Shown one piece after another: positions 1 to 11,065 of a DNA stretch of 15,489 nt. The stretch is from Pseudomonas sp. (GTDB taxonomy: Bacteria; Pseudomonadota; Gammaproteobacteria; Pseudomonadales; Pseudomonadaceae), in NCBI GenBank assembly GCA_029239415.1, contig JAQZAY010000059.1, positions 1 to 15,489 on the forward strand, read 5' to 3'. A program made the translations under genes and the position numbers. A model generated the notes under the pieces. It made no database searches. It was not told the DNA's origin and was given only the letters and a program-made list of their open reading frames with translations. Position 1 is the stretch's first letter; every line of letters starts with the position of its first letter.

Positions 1-1669
1 GCCAGCGGTCACCGGGCATCTTGTCGATCAGCGAGTGCTTGCCATGCACCACTTCGTCATGGGAGATCGGCAGGACGAAGCGCTCGGAGTAGGCATACAT
101 CAGCCCGAAGCTCAGCTCGTTATGGTGATGGACGCGGTGTATCGGGTCGTTCTGGATGTAGTGCAGGGTGTCGTGCATCCAGCCCATGTTCCACTTGTAG
201 TTGAAACCCAGCCCGCCTTGCTGGGTCGGCTGGCTGACGCCTGGCCAGGCGGTGGATTCCTCGGCGATGACCAGGCTGCCAGGCGCTTCCAGTGCGGCCA
301 CGTCATTGAGGTGGCGAAGGAAATCTATGGCTTCGAGGTTCTCTCGGCCGCCATGGCGGTTGGGCACCCACTCGCCTGCCTTGCGCGAATAATCGCGGTA
401 GAGCATCGAGGCCACGGCATCCACCCGCAGGCCGTCGATATGGAAGTGCTTGAGCCAGTGCAGCGCCGAAGCCATCATGAAACCGCGCACCTCGTTGCGC
501 CCCAGGTTGTAGATCAGCGTGTCCCAATCCTGGTGGAAGCCTTCGAGCGGGTTGGCGTATTCGTACAGGGCGGTGCCGTCGAAGTTCACCAGGCCGTGTT
601 CGTCGGTCGGGAAATGCGCCGGCACCCAGTCGAGAATCACGCCGATGTTCGCCTGGTGGCAGGCGTCGACGAAGGCGGCGAAGTCCTCGGCGCTGCCGTA
701 GCGGGCCGTGGGCGCGAACATCGACAAGGGCTGGTAGCCCCAGGACCCGCCAAAGGGGTGCTCCATGATCGGGAGCAGCTCAATGTGGGTGAAGCCCAGC
801 TCCTGCACGTAGGGCACCAGCCGATCGGCCAGCTCACGCCAGTTGAGGAAGCGCGAGACTTCGCCGGCATCGTCCAGCTCGCATTGCCAGGAACCGGCAT
901 GCAGCTCGTAGATCGACAGCGGTGCGGTGATCGCATGACGCTCGGCTCGCTGCTCCATCCATTCCTGATCTTGCCATGCGTGGCCTAGGGCACCCGCCAC
1001 CTTGGAGGCGGTGCTGGGCGGCAACTCGGTGGCGCGGGCCAGCGGATCGGCCTTGAGCGGCAGCACGCCGTCACGACCCAGCACTTCGAACTTGTAGGCC
1101 TCGCCAACGCCCAGGCGTGGGATGAACAACTCCCAGACACCGGCATCATGACGCAGGCGCATGGGATGGCGGCGGCCGTCCCAGTTGTTGAAGTCGCCGA
1201 CCACCGATACCCGGCGGGCATTGGGCGCCCACACCGAGAAACACACGCCGTCGACGCCGTCGACCTGGATCGGCTGTGCCCCGAAGCGCCCCGAGAGGTC
1301 GCGGTGGTTGCCTTCGGCAAACAGGTGCAGGTCCATTTCGCCCAGTTGCGGCCCGAAGCTGTAGGGGTCTTCGGTCACTTGCTCGCCACCAGGCCAGGCG
1401 ATCTGCAGGACATAGGCCTGGGGCTCGCTCAAGTGCCCGGTGAACAGGCCCGGCAGCGAACCCTGTTGCAGCTCGGCCAGCGGTTGGCCACCCTCGCGCG
1501 CCAGCAGGCGCGCGCTCAAGGCATTGGGCAGAAAGGCACGTACGAACACCCCGCCCGCATCGTCTGGATGCGGGCCCAATACAGCAAACGGGTCGGCGTG
1601 TTCGGCGCGGGCCAGGGCATCTGCGTCCCGTTGCCGAAGTCCGCCGTTTTCACGCTTTGTTGCATTCAT
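1..1669 (-). CDS. glgB: 1,4-alpha-glucan branching enzyme GlgB (3' end cut off by window)
   Basis: Transfers alpha-1,4-glucan segments to alpha-1,6 branch points in the cytoplasm, the last step of the GlgE glucan route. 556 codons are visible; family members are about 730 residues, so roughly the last quarter lies outside. Order: N-terminal beta-sandwich domains (about 25-240), with the CBM48-type signature [10 protein letters not shown] at 156-165, then the GH13 barrel. Catalytic residues fit the E. coli enzyme spacing: nucleophile Asp417 in GLRVDAV, acid Glu470 in IAEES, and Asp538 in [10 protein letters not shown]. The chosen ATG directly follows the treS stop (TAGATG), with GGGGAG eight bases before it, so translation is probably coupled. 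The overlapping ATG at 1665 is in another frame and gives no GlgB sequence. All catalytic residues within the visible part are intact. Confidence 0.97.
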   Translation of the reverse strand, partial: MNATKRENGGLRQRDADALARAEHADPFAVLGPHPDDAGGVFVRAFLPNALSARLLAREGGQPLAELQQGSLPGLFTGHLSEPQAYVLQIAWPGGEQVTEDPYSFGPQLGEMDLHLFAEGNHRDLSGRFGAQPIQVDGVDGVCFSVWAPNARRVSVVGDFNNWDGRRHPMRLRHDAGVWELFIPRLGVGEAYKFEVLGRDGVLPLKADPLARATELPPSTASKVAGALGHAWQDQEWMEQRAERHAITAPLSIYELHAGSWQCELDDAGEVSRFLNWRELADRLVPYVQELGFTHIELLPIMEHPFGGSWGYQPLSMFAPTARYGSAEDFAAFVDACHQANIGVILDWVPAHFPTDEHGLVNFDGTALYEYANPLEGFHQDWDTLIYNLGRNEVRGFMMASALHWLKHFHIDGLRVDAVASMLYRDYSRKAGEWVPNRHGGRENLEAIDFLRHLNDVAALEAPGSLVIAEESTAWPGVSQPTQQGGLGFNYKWNMGWMHDTLHYIQNDPIHRVHHHNELSFGLMYAYSERFVLPISHDEVVHGKHSLIDKMPGDRW

Positions 1670-4981
<3,312 letters not shown>

Positions 4982-4986
4982 GTACG

Positions 4987-4994
4987 ACTCCTTT
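4987..4994 (-). promoter_or_regulatory. Ribosome binding site deciding the treS-mak start
   Basis: Minus-strand AAAGGAGT, five bases before the ATG at 4981. This near-perfect Shine-Dalgarno sequence rules out the longer upstream in-frame starts that would overlap glgE. Confidence 0.85.
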
Positions 4995-5001
4995 CTGTTG
5001 G

Positions 5002-7020
5002 CTATTGGGCTTTTTCGATACGCCAGATACCGAACGGCTGGTGCCAGGGCTCTATGCGCATCCACTGGGTCTTGCCGTGCCAGATCCAGCGGTGGCCGTT
5101 CATCAGGTCTTCGCCTTGGGTGTCGGCATTGTCGTCCAGCCCCAGCTCCCACAACGGCAGCTCGAAGTTCGCCTCCTGGGCGTTGTGCGGGTCGAGGCTG
5201 ATGGCGACGAGGATGAAGTTGCCCTTGTCGGCGGTGCGCTTGCCGAAGTAGAGGATGTTGTCGTTCCAGCAGTTGAAGAAGCTCAGCCCAAGGTGGGTCT
5301 GCAAGGCAGGATTCTGCCGGCGGATGCGGTTGAGCTGGGCGATCTCGGCGATGATGTTGCCCGGCTGGGTGAAGTCGCGCACGCGAATCTCGTACTTCTC
5401 GGAGTCCAGGTATTCTTCCTTGCCCGGCAGCGCGGCGGCCTCGCACAGCTCGAAGCCCGAGTACATGCCCCACAACCCTGATCCCATGGTCGCCAGCGCG
5501 GCGCGGATCAGGAAACCGGCGCGGCCGTTGTTCTGCAGGAAGAACGGGTTGATGTCAGGCGTGTTGACGAAGAAGTTGGGGCGGTAGCACTGCGACCACG
5601 GCGGCTGGTTGAGCTGCTCGAAGTATTCGGTCAGTTCAGCCTTGGTGTTGCGCCAGGTGAAGTAGGTGTAGCTCTGGGCGTAGCCGACCTTGCCCAGGCG
5701 GGCCATCATCGCCGGCTTGGTGAAGGCCTCGGCGAGGAAGATCACGTCCGGGTGCTTGCTGCGCACGTTGGCGATCATCCACTGCCAGAAAGGCAGTGGC
5801 TTGGTGTGGGGATTGTCGACGCGGAAGGTCTTGACCCCCTCCTCCACCCAGCCCAGGATCACGTCGCGCAGGGCCAGCCACAACGAAGGCACGGCCTCGG
5901 CGGCATAGAAGTCGACGTTGACGATGTCCTGGTATTTCTTGGGCGGGTTCTCGGCGTAGCGGATGGTGCCGTCCGGGCGCCAGCTGAACCAGCCCGGGTG
6001 CTCGCTGAGCCATGGATGATCCTGGGAACACTGGATCGCGAAGTCCAGGGCGATCTCCAGGCCGTATGAGGCAGCGGCGGCGACCAGGCGACGGAAATCC
6101 TCGCGGCTGCCCAGTTCGGGATGGATCGCATCGTGCCCACCCTCGGCGCTACCGATGGCATAGGGGCTGCCAGGATCACCGGGCTCTGCCTGCAAGGCGT
6201 TGTTGCGGCCCTTGCGATGGCGCACGCCGATCGGGTGGATCGGGGGGAAGTACAGCACGTCGAACCCCATGTCGCGGATCGTCGCCAGACGCCCGTGGAC
6301 ATCGTTGAAGGTGCCGTGGCGCGCCGGATCGTCGGTCATCGAGCGTGGGAACAGCTCGTACCAGCTGGCGAACAGCGCTCGCTCACGGTCGACATCGAGG
6401 GGAAGTTCGTGGCTGCGGGTCAGGTAGCTGCGGTGCTCGGCCTCGCTCATCAGCACGGCCGTGTCCTTGTGCAGCAGCAGGTTGACCTGTTCCTCGACCG
6501 GCTTGCCAGGCAGGCGTTGCTGCAGCTCCAGCAGCTGCTCGCGCAGCAGGCCTTCGCTGCGCTCGATGCCTTGCCCGAGCAGCAACCGGCCTTCTTCGAG
6601 CTCCAGTTGCACGGCGACGCCAGCCTGGTACTTCTTCTCCAGGTCGTGGCAGAAGGTGGCGTAGGGATCGATCCAGGCCTCGATGCTGAACAGGTGCAGG
6701 CCCAGTTCGAGGGGCGTGAACTCCGCCTGCCAGACGTCGTTGCCGAGAAACTCCATGGGCACGCAGTGCCAGCGGCGACTGTGGGCCTGGCGCCAGTTGA
6801 GCATGACCGTCAGCTGGTCATGGCCATCGACATAGACCTTGCTGGTCACCTGCACCGGGTGCCCCGCGACGGCCTTGGCCGCGAATTCGCCGGCATCGAG
6901 CACCGGCTGGGTATTTTCGATCACGATACGCGGTGCCAGCAACGCCTGGGACAGGCTCACGGCCTGGTCCGGATGGTCGTTCGCCATGGGCACGCTTTCA
7001 AAGGGCTCATTACGGGACAT
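5002..7020 (-). CDS. glgE: Alpha-1,4-glucan:maltose-1-phosphate maltosyltransferase GlgE
   Basis: Uses maltose 1-phosphate made by the neighbouring TreS-Mak to extend alpha-1,4-glucan and releases phosphate; cytoplasmic GH13_3 family. 672 residues, the usual length. An N-terminal beta domain and helical insert (about 30-205) precede the barrel (about 206-560) and a C-terminal beta domain. Catalytic residues are nucleophile Asp402 in FRVDNPHTKP, acid Glu431 in IFLAEAF and Asp489 in FVNTPDINP. The 29-residue Asp-Glu gap equals that of the Streptomyces enzyme. The ATG at 7020 follows GGAGCAAGG; a second Met at residue 12 has a poorer ribosome site, so a start there is less likely. First gene of the glgE-treS-glgB operon. 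In other Pseudomonas such genes serve osmotic and desiccation tolerance (family knowledge, not shown here). Confidence 0.96.
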   Translation of the reverse strand: MSRNEPFESVPMANDHPDQAVSLSQALLAPRIVIENTQPVLDAGEFAAKAVAGHPVQVTSKVYVDGHDQLTVMLNWRQAHSRRWHCVPMEFLGNDVWQAEFTPLELGLHLFSIEAWIDPYATFCHDLEKKYQAGVAVQLELEEGRLLLGQGIERSEGLLREQLLELQQRLPGKPVEEQVNLLLHKDTAVLMSEAEHRSYLTRSHELPLDVDRERALFASWYELFPRSMTDDPARHGTFNDVHGRLATIRDMGFDVLYFPPIHPIGVRHRKGRNNALQAEPGDPGSPYAIGSAEGGHDAIHPELGSREDFRRLVAAAASYGLEIALDFAIQCSQDHPWLSEHPGWFSWRPDGTIRYAENPPKKYQDIVNVDFYAAEAVPSLWLALRDVILGWVEEGVKTFRVDNPHTKPLPFWQWMIANVRSKHPDVIFLAEAFTKPAMMARLGKVGYAQSYTYFTWRNTKAELTEYFEQLNQPPWSQCYRPNFFVNTPDINPFFLQNNGRAGFLIRAALATMGSGLWGMYSGFELCEAAALPGKEEYLDSEKYEIRVRDFTQPGNIIAEIAQLNRIRRQNPALQTHLGLSFFNCWNDNILYFGKRTADKGNFILVAISLDPHNAQEANFELPLWELGLDDNADTQGEDLMNGHRWIWHGKTQWMRIEPWHQPFGIWRIEKAQ

Positions 7021-7054
7021 CGAACCTTGCTCCGTTTAGTCTGGCGGTACGTTG

Positions 7055-7081
7055 TGAGAACGGTCCTGCATGAGGGGGTTC
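7055..7081 (-). promoter_or_regulatory. Possible sigma-22/AlgU-type promoter of the glgE operon
   Basis: On the minus strand GAACCC (7081-7076) is followed after 16 bases by TCTCA (7059-7055). This resembles the sigma-E/AlgU pattern GAACTT-N16/17-TCTGA, with two mismatches in the -35 box and one in the -10 box. It would place the transcript start about 25-30 bases before the glgE ATG. The match is partial, and no good sigma-70 promoter competes with it close to the gene. Confidence 0.35.
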
Positions 7082-7153
7082 AAAAAAAATGAGCTAACGG
7101 TGCGACACCGGGTCGCAAGTAGCACACCCTGCCACTTGCATGCGAGGTTGTTG

Positions 7154-7321
7154 ATGAATATCCCTACCCCACCCGAAACGCCGGACCCCAATATCGACGA
7201 GCCCAGCCTGCCGCCTCCAGGGCCGGATACAGACCCTACCGAAGTGCCGGTGAAACCCACCATGCCCCCGACCATCGGCGACCCGCCCAATGAAGAACCG
7301 CCGGTGAAGGCCAAAGCTTAG
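7154..7321 (+). CDS. Small proline-rich acidic protein, function unknown
   Basis: A 55-residue ORF between the divergent glgE and liuA genes. 19 of 55 residues are proline, often as PP or PPP, interspersed with Asp, Glu and Thr. There are ten acidic residues against three lysines. No Cys, Trp, Tyr, Phe, signal peptide or membrane segment is visible, so it should be disordered and cytoplasmic. GAGG at 7144-7147, six bases before the ATG, supports the start. Codon third positions are C/G-rich as in neighbouring genes. A strong hairpin begins nine bases after the stop. I recall similar short proline-rich hypotheticals in pseudomonads but know no function. Many consecutive prolines would call for elongation factor P during translation. 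Confidence 0.6.
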   Translation: MNIPTPPETPDPNIDEPSLPPPGPDTDPTEVPVKPTMPPTIGDPPNEEPPVKAKA

Positions 7322-7330
7322 ACCAAGTCG

Positions 7331-7376
7331 GCCAGGCCGCTTGCGGGCGCGGCCTGGCGGACCCGGCCTGCCAGGC
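7331..7376 (+). repeat. Strong inverted repeat with a competing alternative arm
   Basis: GCCAGGCCGC (7331-7340) is perfectly complementary to GCGGCCTGGC (7349-7358) across an 8-base loop. The 3' arm can instead pair with a second GCCAGGC at 7370-7376, so two exclusive hairpins are possible; a third GCCAGGC sits at 7405-7411. No T-run follows, so it is not a standard intrinsic terminator, although its place just after the small ORF would suit 3' end protection or Rho-assisted ending. Confidence 0.5.
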
Positions 7377-7389
7377 GCCTGCAAGAGTG

Positions 7390-7427
7390 TTGACAGACAC
7401 TGGCGCCAGGCTTACGTTTACGTAAAG
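7390..7427 (+). promoter_or_regulatory. liu operon promoter region with LiuR-type palindrome
   Basis: A perfect -35 box TTGACA lies at 7390-7395. Seventeen bases on is a weak -10 candidate TACGTT (7413-7418). This overlaps the tandem TTACGT TTACGT (7412-7423), which ends in the perfect palindrome TTTACGTAAA (7417-7426). From memory, the MerR-family regulator LiuR of proteobacteria binds TTTACGTAAA-like palindromes ahead of liu genes. Lying over the promoter core, the site is suited to control by such a factor. Confidence 0.6.
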
Positions 7428-7439
7428 GTCACAAGCCAC

Positions 7440-7447
7440 AACAATAA
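7440..7447 (+). promoter_or_regulatory. Crc/Hfq catabolite-activity motif (AANAANAA) at the liuA ribosome site
   Basis: AACAATAA fits the AANAANAA consensus that Hfq and Crc bind on Pseudomonas mRNAs to block translation when preferred carbon is present. It runs straight into the Shine-Dalgarno AAAAGG (7446-7451), eight bases before the liuA ATG, exactly where occupancy would block ribosomes. Confidence 0.55.
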
Positions 7448-7459
7448 AAGGTGCCTCGC

Positions 7460-8623
7460 ATGTACTACCCGTCCCTGAATTTCGCCCATGGCGAGACCAT
7501 CGACATGCTGCGCGACCAGGTCCAGGCCTTCGTCGCCCGCGAACTGGCGCCACGCGCCGCGCAGATCGACCAGGACAACCTGTTCCCCGCCGAGCTGTGG
7601 CGCAAGCTTGGCGACCTGGGCCTGCTGGGCATCACGGTACCCGAGGAATACGGCGGCGCGGGCCTGGGCTACCTGGCCCACGTGGTGGCCATGGAAGAGA
7701 TCAGCCGCGGCTCGGCTTCGGTCGCCCTCTCCTACGGGGCTCATTCCAACCTCTGCGTCAACCAGATCAACCGCAACGGTACCGACGCGCAAAAGCGCAA
7801 GTACCTGCCTGGGCTGATCAGCGGCGCGCAGGTCGGGGCGCTGGCCATGAGCGAGCCGAACGCCGGCTCCGACGTGGTCTCGATGAAGCTGCGCGCCGAA
7901 CGCCGTGGCGACCACTTCGTGCTCAACGGCAGCAAGACCTGGATCACCAACGGCCCCGATGCCGATACCTATGTGATCTATGCCAAGACCGATCTGGACA
8001 AGGGCCCCCACGGCATCACCGCGTTCATTGTCGAGCGCGACTGCAAGGGCTTTGCCCGCGGCAACAAGTTCGACAAGCTGGGCATGCGCGGCTCCAATAC
8101 CTGCGAGCTGTTCTTCGACAACGTCGAGGTACCGGAGGAAAACATCCTCGGCCAGCTCGATGGCGGCGTGAAAGTGCTGATGAGCGGCCTGGACTACGAG
8201 CGGGTGGTACTGTCGGGCGGCCCGACCGGCATCATGCAGGCCTGCCTTGACCTGGTGGTGCCCTACATCCACGACCGCAAGCAGTTTGGCCAGAGCATCG
8301 GCGAATTCCAGCTGATCCAGGGCAAGATCGCCGACATGTACACCCAGCTCAATGCGGGTCGCGCCTACCTGTATGCCGTGGCCCAGGCCTGCGATCGCGG
8401 CGAGACCACGCGCAAGGACGCGGCCGGGGTCATCCTGCATACCGCCGAGCGGGCCACGCAGATGGCGCTCGAGGCGATCCAGATCCTGGGCGGCAATGGC
8501 TACATCAACGAGTTCCCGGCCGGGCGCCTGCTGCGCGATGCCAAGCTGTACGAGATCGGCGCCGGCACCAGCGAGATCCGGCGGATGCTGATCGGCCGCG
8601 AACTGTTCAATGAAACCCGCTGA
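7460..8623 (+). CDS. liuA: Isovaleryl-CoA dehydrogenase LiuA
   Basis: FAD-dependent oxidation of isovaleryl-CoA to 3-methylcrotonyl-CoA in leucine catabolism, passing electrons to ETF; cytoplasmic. 387 residues, the normal acyl-CoA dehydrogenase length. The N-terminal helical domain is followed by the family signature [12 protein letters not shown] (127-138), the middle beta domain with GSKTWITNG (157-165), and the C-terminal helical domain with the flavin/tetramer region ILGGNGY. The likely catalytic base is Glu247 in GLDYERVV, a position characteristic of isovaleryl-CoA dehydrogenases; short-chain enzymes carry the base elsewhere. The ATG at 7460 is preferred over an in-frame GTG at 7451 because AAAAGG is correctly spaced for it and the GTG falls inside that box. 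First gene of liuABCD. Confidence 0.95.
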   Translation: MYYPSLNFAHGETIDMLRDQVQAFVARELAPRAAQIDQDNLFPAELWRKLGDLGLLGITVPEEYGGAGLGYLAHVVAMEEISRGSASVALSYGAHSNLCVNQINRNGTDAQKRKYLPGLISGAQVGALAMSEPNAGSDVVSMKLRAERRGDHFVLNGSKTWITNGPDADTYVIYAKTDLDKGPHGITAFIVERDCKGFARGNKFDKLGMRGSNTCELFFDNVEVPEENILGQLDGGVKVLMSGLDYERVVLSGGPTGIMQACLDLVVPYIHDRKQFGQSIGEFQLIQGKIADMYTQLNAGRAYLYAVAQACDRGETTRKDAAGVILHTAERATQMALEAIQILGGNGYINEFPAGRLLRDAKLYEIGAGTSEIRRMLIGRELFNETR

Positions 8624-8638
8624 GCAAGGACTGCGCAC

Positions 8639-10246
8639 ATGGCTATCCTGCGTACCCAGATCAACACCCGTTCGGCCGAGTTCGAAGCCAATCGCGCCGC
8701 CATGCTCGAACAGGTTCAGGCCCTGCGTGCGCTGCTGGCGCAGGTCCGGCAAGGCGGCGGGGCCAAGGCCCAGGAACGGCACACCGCGCGCGGCAAGTTG
8801 CTGCCCCGCGAGCGGATCGACCGCCTGCTCGACGCCGGCTCGCCGTTTCTCGAGATCGGCCAGCTGGCGGCCCACGAGGTGTATGGCGAGGACGTGCCCG
8901 CCGCTGGCGTGATCGCCGGCATCGGCCGGGTCGAGGGCGTCGAATGCATGATCGTGGCCAACGACGCGACCGTCAAAGGTGGCTCGTACTACCCGCTGAC
9001 CGTGAAGAAGCACCTGCGCGCCCAGGCCATCGCCCTGCAGAACCGCCTGCCGTGCATCTACCTGGTCGACTCCGGCGGCGCCAACCTGCCACGCCAGGAC
9101 GAAGTGTTCCCCGACCGCGAGCACTTTGGGCGGATCTTCTTCAACCAGGCCCGCATGAGCGCCCTGGGCATCTCGCAGATCGCCGTGGTGATGGGCTCGT
9201 GCACGGCCGGCGGCGCCTATGTGCCCGCCATGGCCGACGAGGCGATCATGGTTCGCCAGCAGGCGACCATCTTTCTCGCCGGCCCACCCTTGGTGAAGGC
9301 GGCCACGGGCGAGGTGGTCAGCGCCGAGGACTTGGGCGGGGCCGACGTGCATTGCCGCATCAGCGGCGTGGCCGACCACTATGCCGACAATGATGAGCAT
9401 GCCCTGGCACTGGCCCGGCGCAGCGTGGCCAACCTCAACTGGCGCAAGCTCGGCCAGTGGCGCCAGCAGGCGCCGGTCGCCCCCCTGCATGATGCCGAGG
9501 AGCTGTACGGTGTGGTCCCGGCCGATGCCAAGCAGCCGTTTGACGTGCGCGAAGTGATCGCCCGGCTGGTCGACGGCTCGCAGTTCGACGAGTTCAAGGC
9601 GCTGTTCGGCACCACGCTGGTGTGCGGCTTCGCCCACCTGCATGGCCATCCGGTGGCGATCCTGGGCAACAACGGCATCCTGTTCGCCGAGGCCGCGCAA
9701 AAAGGCGCGCATTTCATCGAGCTGGCCTGCCAGCGCGGCATCGCGCTGGTGTTCCTGCAGAACATCACCGGCTTCATGGTCGGCCAGAAATACGAGCAAG
9801 GCGGCATCGCCAAGCATGGCGCCAAGCTGGTGACCGCCGTGGCCTGCGCCGAGGTCCCGAAGTTCACCGTGGTCATCGGCGGCAGCTTTGGCGCGGGCAA
9901 CTACGGCATGTGTGGCCGCGCCTACGACCCACGTTTCCTGTGGATGTGGCCCAACGCCCGGATCGGCGTGATGGGCGCCGAGCAAGCGGCCGGCGTCCTG
10001 GCCCAGGTCAAGCGCGAGCAGAGCGAACGCAGCGGCGCGCCCTTCAGCGCCGAGGACGAGGCAGCGCTGAAGCAACCGATCCTCGACCAGTACGAGCGCC
10101 AGGGCCATCCCTACTACTCCAGCGCGCGCCTGTGGGACGACGGCGTGATCGACCCCGCGCAGACTCGCGATGTACTGGGCCTGGCGTTGTCCGCCGCGCT
10201 CAATGCCCCGATCGAACAGAGCCGTTTCGGCATTTTCCGGATGTGA
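8639..10246 (+). CDS. liuB: Methylcrotonyl-CoA carboxylase beta (carboxyltransferase) subunit LiuB
   Basis: Transfers CO2 from biotin on LiuD to 3-methylcrotonyl-CoA, giving 3-methylglutaconyl-CoA. 535 residues, full length. Two crotonase-fold halves are visible. The N half has [10 protein letters not shown] (144-153) and the oxyanion-type loop GSCTAGGAY (186-194). The C half has [12 protein letters not shown] (375-386) and [18 protein letters not shown] (414-431). GGANLPRQ and [11 protein letters not shown] are the forms I associate with methylcrotonyl-CoA rather than propionyl-CoA carboxylases. AAGGA at 8626-8630 sits eight bases before the ATG, 15 bp after liuA. It should form a multi-subunit complex with LiuD. 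Confidence 0.95.
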   Translation: MAILRTQINTRSAEFEANRAAMLEQVQALRALLAQVRQGGGAKAQERHTARGKLLPRERIDRLLDAGSPFLEIGQLAAHEVYGEDVPAAGVIAGIGRVEGVECMIVANDATVKGGSYYPLTVKKHLRAQAIALQNRLPCIYLVDSGGANLPRQDEVFPDREHFGRIFFNQARMSALGISQIAVVMGSCTAGGAYVPAMADEAIMVRQQATIFLAGPPLVKAATGEVVSAEDLGGADVHCRISGVADHYADNDEHALALARRSVANLNWRKLGQWRQQAPVAPLHDAEELYGVVPADAKQPFDVREVIARLVDGSQFDEFKALFGTTLVCGFAHLHGHPVAILGNNGILFAEAAQKGAHFIELACQRGIALVFLQNITGFMVGQKYEQGGIAKHGAKLVTAVACAEVPKFTVVIGGSFGAGNYGMCGRAYDPRFLWMWPNARIGVMGAEQAAGVLAQVKREQSERSGAPFSAEDEAALKQPILDQYERQGHPYYSSARLWDDGVIDPAQTRDVLGLALSAALNAPIEQSRFGIFRM

Positions 10247-10249
10247 CCG

Positions 10250-11065
10250 ATGAGCGACTTCAGCACCCTTGAGCTGGTCAAGGACCCTCGCGGTTTCGCC
10301 ACCCTGTGGCTGAACCGCCCCGACAAGCACAATGCCTTCAACGCGCAGATGATCCGCGAGCTGATCCTTGCCATCGAGCGAGCCGGCGCCGACGCGAGCC
10401 TGCGCTTCCTGCTGCTGCGCGGCCGCGGCCGGCATTTCAGCGCCGGGGCCGACCTGGCCTGGATGCAGCAGTCGGCCGAACTGGACTACAACACCAACCT
10501 CGACGATGCCCGCGAGCTGGCCGAACTGATGTACAACCTGGCGCGGCTCAAGCTGCCGACCCTGGCGGTGGTCCAGGGCGCGGCCTTCGGTGGCGCGCTG
10601 GGCCTGATCAGTTGCTGCGACATGGCGATCGGCAGCGAAGACGCGCAGTTGTGCCTGTCGGAGGTACGCATTGGCCTGGCCCCTGCGGTGATCAGTCCTT
10701 TCGTGGTGCAGGCCATGGGCGAGCGCGCGGCGCGCCGCTACGCGCTGACCGCCGAGCGTTTCAGCGGCCAGCGCGCCCGCGAGCTGGGCTTGCTGGCCGA
10801 GGTCTATCCCGCCGCCGAGCTCGAGCAGCAGGTCCAGGCATGGGTCGCCAACCTGTTGCAGAACAGCCCGCACGCCATGCGCGCCAGCAAGGCGCTGTTG
10901 CGCGAGGTCGGGGCGGGCGAGCTCTCCCCTGGCTTGCGCCGCTACTGTGAGAACGCCATCGCCCGCATCCGGGTCAGCGCCGAAGGCCAGGAAGGCCTGC
11001 GCGCCTTTCTTGAAAAACGCCCGCCTGCCTGGCAACCCGCCCCCGACAAGGAACCGCGTCCATGA
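10250..11065 (+). CDS. liuC: 3-methylglutaconyl-CoA hydratase LiuC (crotonase family)
   Basis: Hydrates 3-methylglutaconyl-CoA to 3-hydroxy-3-methylglutaryl-CoA. 271 residues with the enoyl-CoA hydratase fold. HFSAGADL (62-69) and GAAFGGALGL (110-119) form the CoA and oxyanion sites, and LSEVRIGLAP (135-144) holds the Glu matching the second catalytic Glu of rat crotonase. The first crotonase Glu (in GGGCEL) aligns with Gly118 here. The start lies three bases after the liuB stop and the gene overlaps liuD by four bases (ATGA), so expression is coupled. The specific substrate is inferred from operon position. Confidence 0.92.
   Translation: MSDFSTLELVKDPRGFATLWLNRPDKHNAFNAQMIRELILAIERAGADASLRFLLLRGRGRHFSAGADLAWMQQSAELDYNTNLDDARELAELMYNLARLKLPTLAVVQGAAFGGALGLISCCDMAIGSEDAQLCLSEVRIGLAPAVISPFVVQAMGERAARRYALTAERFSGQRARELGLLAEVYPAAELEQQVQAWVANLLQNSPHAMRASKALLREVGAGELSPGLRRYCENAIARIRVSAEGQEGLRAFLEKRPPAWQPAPDKEPRP

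Noticed and set aside
4982..5473. N-terminal extension of TreS-Mak to 1267 residues
   Set aside because: The extension overlaps the 3' end of glgE in another frame, and AAAGGAGT is placed for the ATG at 4981.
7101..7139. Overlapping short inverted repeats (TGCGAC/GTCGCA and GCAAGT/ACTTGC) near a run of eight A
   Set aside because: On the minus strand the T-run is ten bases away from the 6-bp stem, so it is not a convincing terminator, and stems this short arise by chance.
7418..11035. A 1205-codon open frame on the minus strand opposite liuABC
   Set aside because: It lies antisense to three well-identified enzymes, has low-complexity Ala/Gly/His/Gln-rich translation and no recognisable domain; a product of high-GC third positions.
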